The notes under the pieces are model-generated. The model was not told the origin of the DNA, ran no database searches, and saw nothing but the letters and a program-made list of their open reading frames with translations. Of a stretch of DNA of 64,000 nucleotides, positions 10,296 to 22,200 are shown piece by piece; the stretch's first letter is position 1; the number at the start of each line of letters is the position of its first letter. This stretch comes from Lycocorax pyrrhopterus obiensis. Lineage: Eukaryota; Chordata; Aves; Passeriformes; Paradisaeidae. The stretch covers positions 105,196,047 through 105,260,046 of the forward strand of contig JACSVZ010000002.1 of assembly GCA_014706295.1 (NCBI GenBank). Direction: 5' to 3'. A program made the position numbers and the translations under genes.

Positions 10296-13200
10296 GTGGG
10301 GGCGGCGGGGCCCTCCCGCTCTGCCGCGGGCCGGGGCCGTGGAGCCGGGCCTGTGGGCTCAGCCCGGCCCGCTGCTGCTCGCCCGCTTGGCTTGGTTCCC
10401 TGCCCGGCTTTGGTTTCCTCCCGTCCCCTCCTTCGACTGCCGGGCATGAGCCCGGTTGTTCCCCTTCCCGCCGGGTGCTGGCTCAGGACCTGTCATCGTG
10501 CTAGAGGCTGTAGTTTGTTTTTTTTTCTTCACCAGTTTATTAGGTTGGATTTCACCTGCCTTGCTCTCACTGCCGTAAGGTCTTTCTGGAATTCGTCGGA
10601 GTCAGCACTTTTCCTTTCTGTTCCAAGTGTCCCCACATGACTGGCAAACTTTGTCACTTTGCTCTTAGCTTAACTACCCTGATTTTTTTCACACTCTTTC
10701 AATTTCTGAAATTCAATATATTCATTAAAAGATGTATAATTATAGCTTTCCTTCTGGCACAGACCCAAGTGGCCATTTTTTGGCTTTAGTGCTTTTAAGC
10801 ATGTTCTCTTTAATATCTGTATGGACTCCTGGGAGTTCAGCTCAGTATAGCCAAAAGATCTACGGGCTGTCATGAGGCTTTATAGATGTGGATACATTCC
10901 ACTGTCTAATTCCTGTAACTGTTCTTTGACCTCAGCATTCACGGAATCTGAGCCTTCAGGCTTTCTTCCCCATATAGCTGTCATGGATTGCCCCATGTGT
11001 GGACATGATCAGTGGCATGTTTGGAGAGGGAGCAGTATTTCTTGGGTGTGTTTCTTGCTGTTGCACTCTGTTCAGAATGATGACAGAATCATTTAGGTTG
11101 GAAAAGGTCTCTGAGATCATTGAGTCCAACCTTTGACCGAACACTACCTTGTCAACTAGACCATGGCACTGAGTGCCACATCCAGTCTTCCCTTAAACAC
11201 CTCCAGGCATGGTGACTCCACCACCCCCAGGGCAGTCCATTCCAGTGTCTAATCACCTTTTCAGGGAAGAAATTCTTCCTAATGTCCAACCTAAACCTCC
11301 CCTGGTGCAGCTTAAGGCCATGTCCTCTGGTTCTATCTCTGGGGACAGCCCCCAGCTGACTACACCCTCCTTTCAGGGAGTTGTAGAGAGCAATAAGATC
11401 TCTCTCGAGCCTCCTTTTCTCCAGGCTAAACAGCCCAAGCCCCCTCAGCCACTCCTTATAGGACTTGTGCTCCAGACCCTTCCCCAGCTCCGTTGCCCTT
11501 CCCTGGACAGGCTCCAGCACCTCAATGTCCTTCCTGGACTGAGGGGCCCTGGACTGGACACAGTGCTCGAGGTGTGGCCTCACCAGTGCCGAGTACAGGG
11601 GGACAATCACTGCCCTGGTCCTGCTGGCCACACCATTGCTGATCCAGGCCAGGGTGCCATTGGTTTCTTGGCCACCTGGGCACACGCTGGCTCATGTTCA
11701 GCTACTGTCAACCATCACCTCCAGGTCCTTTTCCACTGGGCCACTTTCCATATATTTCTTCTTACAGTCCATTGTCTTTAACTTACATTTTGAGGGCCAG
11801 TTGAAATACCCTATTGGGAGACACTGTATCGTAGTGTGGGTGTGATATAACTACATAGAAACTCGTTGTTGAGAGCTCACTTGAAAGATTCGTATTTTCC
11901 AGTGTGGATTTGTTTCTCTGTGTTTTCTTGTTACTCTAAAATAGTTTGATTTCTGTTGTGTCTCGGAATCATTTGTGACCAGCGTTTCAGTGGCAATTTC
12001 CCACGTGAGAAACCTGCCCATGCAATCTTCTCATCTTGCAGAGATTAAGTGTTGCCTTCATTTTCTATCTACATAATAGCAAAAAATAGTTAAACTAAGT
12101 ATTTGTCATTCTAGTAAGGCTGTGGATTTGCTTGCAATTTATAGTCTTGACACCTGTATTTCCTGCCTGAGCATGGCAGACTGGCAGCATGGCTGATAGT
12201 ACAGGACAATGTCTCTTGTTACCCTGAGACCTGATCTGTGTGCCCAGTGCTGCTGCACATACAACAAGTACCAATAAGATATTTGCCTGCCTTTCTTTTT
12301 CTAAGCTAGGTAAAGTTTGTAACAGCATGACCTTTTTTTTTTTTTTAGTGTTATCTTATTCCAGTTCAATACATGTTGTATCTCTAGCAGGTTTTCTACA
12401 CATATATGTGAAGTTGTGCTAAAGGAATTCTCAATTGCTAGGGCATGTTGGCTGAAACTCCTTAGGTACATGCAAGTCTGCAGGTTACTGTTAAACTATT
12501 CCTATTTAATAACGTGTTCTGACACAATTAAGCTTCTGGGTCATTGAGTTACGTCTCTTCTCAGTCCCCAAGATGAGTTCCTTTTTGTTTTAAACAATGC
12601 CCTGATGTCTCAGATACCTTTACTAGTACCTGACTTAGGAAAATATAAAAGAAACAAAACCAAGATAAATGCTTATGAAGATTTTTACTGATTTAACTTG
12701 CTCACTAGTTCAGAATATACCTACAAGACTGTTGCAGTGCTGTGCAATCTGACAACTCTAAGTAAACTTGGAATTCCAGATTATCTCAGTGTGAACTGGC
12801 AGATCTGCAGAAGAAAAGTGTGTCTTGTAGAAAAAATTGAAGGTGTGGCTTATAGAAGAGGCAGCACGAGAAGGTTATGATTTTGAAAGAGTTAAAAATA
12901 CGTTCAAAACTTTTTTTGTAGGTTTTTGCTGTTCGATCTGGTGGAGCTACAGGAGTTGTTGTTAAAGGTTTGGAGGATAGAAATCCCATTTCCTTCAGGT
13001 AAGGCATCTTTATCTTGGGATAGAGTTATGCAGTCTTAGAACTATGTGGTACTTAGTCCTGATCTACTGTAATTCAGGTGTAAAACTTGAACATAGTTGT
13101 TTGTGATCATATTTTGATTTGTTCTTAGATATAATCTTGCAATTAAGGTGTTCTTTTCCCTCCCTGTAGTCTTCTGAGGGGAAGAAGTAATTAGGCTGTA

Positions 13201-16200
13201 GCTTCTTTTTTAAAAAAACAGTCTTTTATTAAAACATGCTATACATGTGAGAGAGTGATTCCTGCAGCAGCAATGACTCCAAGGATACAGGTTAGCAACT
13301 CATGCCTGTGATTCAAGCACAATGTCCAAGCCTAGATGTAGGTTTCTCATGTTCTGTTCCTTGTTTAATCTAAATTGGCTTCTTCTGTGTCTTCCATTTC
13401 TTGTGGAAACATTTTTGCGGAACTTGACAACAGTAAACTATTTTATATATGTCTCTGTTAAGAGTGATGGCTCTTTGTGCTCTGCTGTGCATATGTAAGG
13501 AAGTATTCTTTTACTCCATATCAATCCAGATACAGGTGAAGCAATTTATAATCAAGATGTGTTTACTGTGATCTCTTGGGTATTGCATAGGGCCTGTCTT
13601 GAAAGTTGCTGGGTTTATTTCACTTTTTTGTTTGGTTACACTTGTCAATCCTGAAGGAGCTGAAAATACTTAGTAAACTTCATGATGTTCCACTATTTTC
13701 ATACTTGACTGTCTCACTCTCTTTGGCTCGACTTAATAACATATACTGGAGGAGCTGTATACCTTATTTGGGCCAATTGTGCTGATGCTTGTTTGGTAAG
13801 AATAGATTTTTAATTGATTTTAATGGTGTGAAAACAGCCTCGTTCTCCCTTTAACATCCAAAGTTCTTCCAGAGGCTGTGTCCTAATGGGAAAGCAAGGA
13901 GGTTTGTGTCAGCTAGCAGTAGTTCTGGAAGTAACGGAGCAGGTTGCAGGATGCTGGAGAGTGTCACAGAACTCCAGACTCACTGGGACGGAACTGAGAA
14001 TGCAGGTTTGGATAGTCCCACAAGTTTTCCAGTTCCACATCACAGGCCAACAGAGCTGAGCATTTGCAGTGATTTCAGGTGCTAATTTGTGTGACCTTAG
14101 CCATGATTCTGTAATTGATGTGTTCAGGATTTCTGAAGAGTGAGCTGCCATTTTCTTTCAGTCTGGGTTTTGAATAGGTTAGTGGCAGGCAAGAGTAATA
14201 ATCTGTATTCAAAAGCATTTGCATTGAACTTTTTTTCCTCTCTCATTGTCTTTTTTGAGGGTATATTCTTTAAGAAACTATTTTAGATAATATTTCCATA
14301 ACTTCTGTTTCTTTCTGTATAGGATGGAGGACAAAGGAGAAGTGAAGTGCATCAAATTTTCGTTGGGGAACAAGATCCTGGCTGTGCAGAGGACTTTGAA
14401 GAGTGTGGTAAGAAACCTACACCCTGCAGCTAGGGAATTGGAGCTGGAAATCATCTGCTTCCAGAGTAGAAGTCTCTGAGACAAATGTTCAAGAAGTCTG
14501 TTGGCTAAAAACAGCTGTAGTGAAAATTCCTCCATCATTTTGAGAGGCTGGACAGGCCAGCATGGTTTTCTTGCTAGTATCATCATTTAAGGAGAAGTGT
14601 AAGGGGGAGCCAACTTCTGTAAAGAACTCTCTGGCAAGGGTGGAGTGGAATGTAAGCCAAGTTTTTCTTATATATATATATATATATCTCTATATATCTC
14701 TCTATATCTCATCCAAAACAATTTGATAAACTAATATCTATTCTTTTATATCTATGTATGTATCTTGTCTGTGCTTCACAATTGCTAATACACTTAATGG
14801 GTGTTTTTGCAGGATTTTTTGAATTTTATTCCAGATAGCCCTCAGCTAGAGTATACACAGGAATGTAAGGTGAGTTAAATGTCCCAAGCTTATATGCTTA
14901 AGTGAAACTCTAATGTTAGTTAGGCTGGTGACCTACTCTACAAGAGAACTAGTTGAGGTAGCTTTCAAAACACTGACATCAAGGAAATGAGATACGTGCT
15001 CGCTACTGTCTATCTAAACTGAGGTGTACAAACAGATATTAACACCATGAAAAACTTCACGGTCTTATGAATGTAATTGTTTCCTAGAGGGAGCAGAAAT
15101 GCTGTGGAACCAACAAATGTCAAGGTTTGGTAAGGAGAAGAGACAAAGTGCTGATGATACAGAAACAGTGGACAGTGATTATATTAGTGCCAGATATGTT
15201 AATGTGGATGCTTTATCCTAATGTCACTAAGCAGTAATAGTAAACTATTACTAGTTTTTGTACTGTGTTTGGTATTTTTAAACAATCTTTCTAAATTTTT
15301 TGATTATTATTTTACCAGAAACAAGTACCATTGTCATTGTTTGGTGTTTTCCAGCTTTTAACTGAAACAAATTACATTTGCGGGTAATAGAATGCTAAAG
15401 TAAATTTTTATACACCTGATTTGCACAGATCCCTTTATCCCTGTAGTCTTTAAAGCTGAAGCACTGTCTGCTTCATTATTTAGGATTACGAGTTTAAGTG
15501 AACCATTCTAGCAAAACCTTTATGGTAATGAAACTTCTGAGTGTAATAGTAGTAGATTCTGAGTGAACTCATGGCAAATTTTTCCAGTGAGTTTTTAGTT
15601 TCTCTTGACATCTCTTCCTGCTTTTCATGTCAGGAACTGGTTGAATTGGTAGTAGAGTTTGAAGCAGAGGAACTTAGTTTCATCTAGGCTGAAAATAAAA
15701 TTTGATTGTGTAATAAACTTGTAAATCTTACATGCTGCCAAAAATCCAGGTTATACAGTAGTTGTGTTCATATGTAGTTTTGGAATGCTTTATAAAAGCA
15801 ACTGATGCATGCTGGGTGTCTGGTTGGCCAAAAGTATTAACTCCAGAGATTGGATACTTAAATTGCCTTTGGCTTTGTGCTCTTAATTTAGTAATATTAG
15901 CTTATCTGAATAGTTATTTTTTTCCAAGTAAAAGAGTGTTTGTTTGCTTGTTTGTTAAAAGACAAAGAATGCCAATATTCTAGGATTCTGCTGGACGAGT
16001 TCTACAGAAATTGTCTTCATCACAGATCAAGGAATTGAATTCTACCAGGTAATACAAATAACTCCCTTAGGACATGCTTAGAGACTTGAAAATGTAAATT
16101 TGTAACAGCATATTTGAATTTTTTTCTTGTCTCTGTAATTGAGAAAGTGTACTGGTAAAAAAAGATTTCTGCCATTTGGTTTGCAGACTACAATTTTTAA

Positions 16201-19200
16201 TTTTTTTTGAGAAGAATACATTTTTAGGGCAGAGCAAATTTATCATTTACAGGTTTTAAGACCTTGTATAAAGGAGTACTCAACTAAGCCTTGAGAACTC
16301 TTAGGTTAAGAGATGCTCTTGGCTTGTATGGAAATGAATATTTAAATCTAATGTGAAATACCACTTCATGCAAAACAAATCAGCATTGGGGAAGATGTGT
16401 AAATGCTTAAAAGGTGGCAAAGAACAAATAATTGACTAGCTAGAATAGCTGCAATTTGCAGAAGAGTTTCTTCTATGTTGACCTCATTGAGTTCCTCTGT
16501 GTAATTACCTTTGCATATGTTATTTAAGATGTCTAATGAATAAATAACCATTTCTGACGTTCATTATGAGGGATATTTAAACACTTCCAAAAAAAAAAAG
16601 TTGTGCACTTCCCAATCATTTCAGTCCTGGACCTAAGACACAATGTTTCTAAGAATTACTGTTACTAATAACTAATACTAAAGAAAATAACTGAAAAAGC
16701 AGCATTACTTCCTGCTGATCAAAGGGGAAAATATATATTTAGCACCTGAAAGGATTATGAATGTAAACCGTGCAGGTAAAAGGACCAAATGAAATAAGTG
16801 TCTTTTTAAAGAGAGGATATTTAAGCCCTTTAAATGAAGAGAATTGGTTTATATACTTAGTTCTTAAACTATAAAAGATTAAGGAAGCTGTGGAGTGAAG
16901 GCAGCAAGACTATCCTAAGAAGAACTTTTTAATAAAACTTCACTAGTTGTATCAAGCTAGGTGTTTTCTCCATTATGCACAGAACTTATACCCAGATGTG
17001 GATGAGTGGGAAAACACAGCACCTTTGAGCTCGTTAGGATTTGATGTGTATTATTTTCTTAGCTACAGTAAAGTGGGGCCTAAGCTGTAATTGCCAGGTT
17101 TCTGATTTTTAATTCTAGCATGGTAAATGTATTTACACTTAACTGTTTCTCACTTAACATTCCTTGCTCCTGTGCATTACCATTTATGCTGTTGGAATGC
17201 TGGTGGTAATATAATGCTAATATTCTGTGTTTCAAGGTATTGCCAGAGAAACGAAGTTTAAAGCTTCTGAAGAATCAGAGTATTAATGTCAATTGGTACA
17301 TGTATTGTCCAGAGAGCTCTGTTATCCTTCTTTCAACCACTGTCCTTGGCAATGTCCTGCAGCCATTCTATTTCAAGGTAAAGGGATGTGTTCCAAACTT
17401 TTCACTTTCATTTTTTCTTAAACTGCTTCTTCATCCAAATATTCTGTTGCTTGAATTTCTTCCAAGAGGTGCATGTGTTCACATCCTTGTATGACAATAA
17501 GCAAATCTATAAGGTATTTCCTAGGTGATAGCTTAAAAATAGATAATTCACTGTCTCTTACATGCTCTTTGAAAAGAGGTGTGTCCAGACAAGGCTGGAC
17601 AGTTGACCTTGAGAAAGGAAAGAAAAAATTGGTGACTAAATATTTTACAACTTAGATGTCTTTAAAGAGATTTAATATGGACATTTGCTCTCTGTAGTAC
17701 GGTAAAGAAAAAATAAGGGCCTTTCACTTGTGATTATAATTATAACCTTCCAAATATGACTGGATGAAAAAGAGAGAAAGAAAAAAAGTAGCACTTAAGA
17801 AACAATTGTTGTCCCAAGCAAGAGAGGGCTTTGTGTACAGTAGTTATTTCTTTTGGTCTTCTTCCCTGTGGGCCACACTTACTGTGTTACTGGGAAAATA
17901 TTTTTCTTTTTATCCTGGAAAAAGTGTGTTGTGAAAACTAGAATCTGTTTTAAGTTAATGATGCAGTCAGGTGATTTTAAAAATGAGGAAAGGAACTACA
18001 GCATTTGTCTTGCTCCTATGAATGGGTTAGGAAGCTTTCTGTGGCAGTTTAAGGGAAGAGATTAAAAAGCAGCTTATTCACATGGGTTTCCTGGTTTGTG
18101 TTAATCTTGTTTAGGGTCTATACTGCATCCTGAATTGGTGTTCCCTTAGGTGGCTGGGAGGAACCTACTAGCCTCTCACAGTTTTCTTTTGAACATCTTA
18201 GGTTATGGTTTCCCCTCCTTCACAATTTGTGTCAAGCTGTAACTTGAAGCTAAGTAGTTTTTATCTTATGTTCAGAAGGTAATATTTAAAGATCTCCTGA
18301 GAAAGGTTCTGTACTAAAATAATATTTGAAAATAGAGATCTAGCAAAGGAAATAATTCTGTAGTACTCACACTTCACACTCAAGAATGAATCAGTAAGAA
18401 TGAGAAGTGAATTTCAGTAGAAACTTGGGAAACTGTGAAAATTTGCTTAAATATAAATTCCATAGAAAAGAGGAAGAGGAGGTAGGAAGCCTTGGGTAGG
18501 AGAAGGGATATGCTGTAAGTATAAGGCAGGAACTAAAGGAGACTGTGACTGGTAACTGGAGGTAGTGATATTTTCTGCTTCCTAGGAAGCAGTTATTTAA
18601 GAGTTGGAGCATATACTTTTCTGGAAGAGGGAAAGTAAGTTAAGAGAACTGCTCTCTTGAGATCTTCAGACCAATAGTACATGGATTTGCATACACATTT
18701 GTCTTGACTTAATTAAAATAGAAGTATTTTTGTAGCTGAAGTTATAAAATCAAGACGATAAAGCTTCTGAAGTTACAGAAGTATGTAAAGAATCACTTGG
18801 GGTTTTTTTTAGGAAATACAGCGCAAACCCTTTCTTTTGGGCTATGACCGCCCTTCGCCTCGTGGGGGCGCTGGTGATACAGCGTTCGGGGAAACGCGGC
18901 TCGGCCCTTTCTGGTTCGGGTCGTGACAGTTCTTGTTTTGCTGTTTAACAGAGTGGGACCATGTCAAAGCTATCGAAATTTGAAATTGAGTTACCTGCAG
19001 CACCCAAGTCATCCAAGCTCAGCCTTTGTGAAAGAGATATTGCTATGGCTACAATGTACGTATCTCACTCATCGCGTCTTTCTTGGGAAGGTGGGACAGT
19101 TTGGGAATTCTGGGAGAAGACAGAACCATTACAATGGTTGCACTTGTTTCTTGTTTTAGCAGCCCTATTGCACTTCAGTTACTGCCTCGAACAAAGCATC

Positions 19201-22200
19201 TACACAACCCTCTTGGGGCAACGTGGGGAGGGGAAGGAAATGGAGAAGTCTTACATGAAATTGTTCTTGATTACCACAGAAGTTTTGGAGAATGTTTCAT
19301 TTTTTAGTTGATATTTTGATAGAGGAATCGTTCACAGATGCCTAACTTACATGGGTATAGGCCATGCATTGTGATTTATCAAGTACTGTTTTAGTCTTTC
19401 ACTTGTAATTAAATTATCCCCTGACTAAGGTAATCTCATCTCTTCATTTAGGATAAAATGTATGGCTCTAAGAGATTGGTAGAGCTCTTAATTGAAAAGA
19501 ATGCTTTAATCCTGTTGTCTTGTTAGATACGGGCAGCTTTATGTTCTCTATTTGAGGCATCACTCAAGGACTTCCAACAGTACAGGAGCAGAAGTTGTGC
19601 TCTATCACTTACCCAGGTAAGAGCAGAATGAAGAACATTAGTGGCAGTTCCCATCTGTGTCAGGGTGTTGTGGTTTAATTCCAGCTGGCAACTAAGTACC
19701 ACCAGCTGCTCCCCCAAACCCCTGGTGGCAGGGGCACCAATAGGTAAAACTCATGGGTTGAGATAAGAAGAGTTTAATAAGTGAAATAAAGTAAAAGCTA
19801 GTAGTAGTAGTAGTAGTAGTAGTAGTAATAGTAGTAGTAGTAATAATGAAAAGGGGATGGAGGAGGGAATAAAACCCATGAAAAGCAAGTCACACAATAA
19901 CAGTTGCTCACCACCCAGCCTGTCCCAAGCACTGATCTGTGCCTCCTGGCCCACTTCCCCCAGTTTATATACTGAGCATGATGTCCTATGGTATGGAATA
20001 TCCCTTTGCCCAGTTCAGGTCTGCTGTCCTTGCCCTGCTCCCTCCTGGCTCCTTGCACACCTGCTCGCTGGCAGAACATGGGAAACAAAAAAGTCCTTGG
20101 CTTAGAGTAAGCACTGTTCACAACAACTAAAACATCAGCGTCTTATCAATGTTTTTCTCATACTAAATCCAAAATACAGCACTGTACCAGCTCCTAGGAA
20201 GAAAATAAACTGGGCCCCAGCAAAACCAGAATGAAAACACATCTTTTATAGTCTAAACAGGCTTGTTGACCAGTTCTCATTTTTTTGTTTCCATAGAGAG
20301 GGCTCCTGTAAGAAGACACATATTTTAAAGCTGAACAGAACTGGGAAATTTGCACTGAATGTAGTGGATAACTTGGTGGTAGTACATCATCAGGATACTG
20401 AGGTCTGATTTATTTATATTATGTTGTGCCGTAACTTTGAGAAGTTAGGGGCAGGTTTTAGTAACACTCTAGAAGTTTTATTTCTATGTTCTTAGCTTTG
20501 CCAGAAGCCAGAGTATTTGCAGGAACAAAACCATAACACTATAAGAGATTCAAATGTATTCTTTTATCTTGATGGGCTAACATCTAATGAGGGTTGTTGG
20601 TAATGCCTGCTTTTTTCTTACACTGTTTTTGCTTCTTGTCAGTTTCTTTTGATGCATTGCTGCTGCACTGTGTAGGCTTTTAAGGCATTATACAAAGAGG
20701 TAGAATTAAATTGGATACTAAATTATTAATCCTGGGAAACTTCTTATATCACAAACATTTGAATGATAATGTTTCTATGACACAGACTTAGGCTCCTTTA
20801 GTTTGAAGGCCTGGATCTGTAAAAACACAAATCTTCTTGTGCATCTGGTACCATAGGTAAACCTTCCTTGTCTGTAGTCCCAGTAGCAAGGCTTGGTCAG
20901 TGGTTAAGTAAAGTGCTACTTTGGTCATAACTTGGGAAAAAGCTTGGACTTCTTGTATTGTGTTCTCTTGGACAACTTCAAGAACTGGGGCACGTTACCT
21001 CCTTAGGAGGATTAGTTGATGTTTCATTTATATTTCGTGTTAATTCTACTCATTAGCATTTAACCCAGAGCACTTCCTCCCCACTGTTTTGGTCAAGTGA
21101 TAAACATGACTACAGAAACCCAGAAACCATTACTCACTTTGGCTTTGGGAGACACCAGTAACTGAAGTTTCACTGGCACTGAAAGCAAAGCTGCTTTCCA
21201 TGGTGGTCCATCTGGGTAGAAGTGTTAGTGACTTGAGTTGAACAAGACTGAATGGTAGAAGTATGAGGATATCATAGGAAGATACACCATTTTCCTCACA
21301 GTTTCTCCTATCCAGGATGAAGCAGTGTCAAAATTATGTGTTGTGCAAGACAGACTGAGAGAGACCTTTTTCCTAGGGCATGTAGTGACAGTTCTAGAGG
21401 CAGCGGTTTTAGACCGAAGGGAGATAGATTTAGATGGGATGCAAAGAAGCAGCTTTTTACAGTGAGGGTAGTGAGACCCTGGAACAGGATGCCCTATCAC
21501 TGAAAGGGTTCAATGCCAGGTTGGATGGGGCCTTGAGCAGCCTGATCAGTGAAGGATGTCATGACCCCCACTCCATCCCTTCCAACCCCAACTATTCTAC
21601 GATTCTAACAGAGAATACAAGATGGAAATGTGAAAAGCAGACTGAATGCATGTAAATGGGTGGTGATTCACATTCGTGAATACTAACTTCCTCTTTTTAA
21701 TTGCAGACTTCAGTTATATTTGACATCAAGCTAAAAGGAGAATTTGATGGGTCTACAACCATCCATCAGTTTGTACTTCCACCTCGATCAATACAACCCT
21801 ATCAAATACCTGTAGCAGGTAGAACCACTATATAATGAATAACCTAACACTTAACAAGAGTACTTAAATGTCGCAGCTCACATACAGGAGTGCTTCAGGT
21901 TTTAGGAGGCTGGTTACTAACACTTCAGTTATACATATTTGAGAGGGTGAGGAAGGAAGAAAGTAAGAAGCAATTGAGCATAAGTTGGTGTTCCAAATGT
22001 GTGCCAACTACAGAAGAGTTGCTGTTTAAGGTGCATGCTTCCTATAGTACTTTGCTTTTACACTTGAAAATTGTTGGGTTGGGGGAGTTTTTTGGCCATG
22101 GCTCTCAAAGCTTGTGGGTGCTCAAAAGCACTTCATGGTTTTCTGGCTTAAGTCAGGACTACATGACTTAGGAAGTTAGAGGCTGAACGACAATACAAGC

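Noticed and set aside
9644..10504. Open frames of 84-224 codons in the RMC1 promoter
   Set aside because: They translate the minisatellite and CpG island in several frames on both strands; the repeats in the peptide mirror the DNA repeat.
11152..11781. 177-codon (-) and 190-codon (+) frames as host genes
   Set aside because: The minus frame is the CR1 reverse-transcriptase tail; the plus frame is its shadow.
18880..18926. tRNA-like gene (GGTTCGGGTC resembles a B box)
   Set aside because: No A box at the right distance and no cloverleaf could be drawn; the whole patch is simply CpG-rich.
19751..20121. Poly-Leu and poly-Tyr frames on the minus strand
   Set aside because: Produced by the (TAG)n microsatellite inside the LTR.
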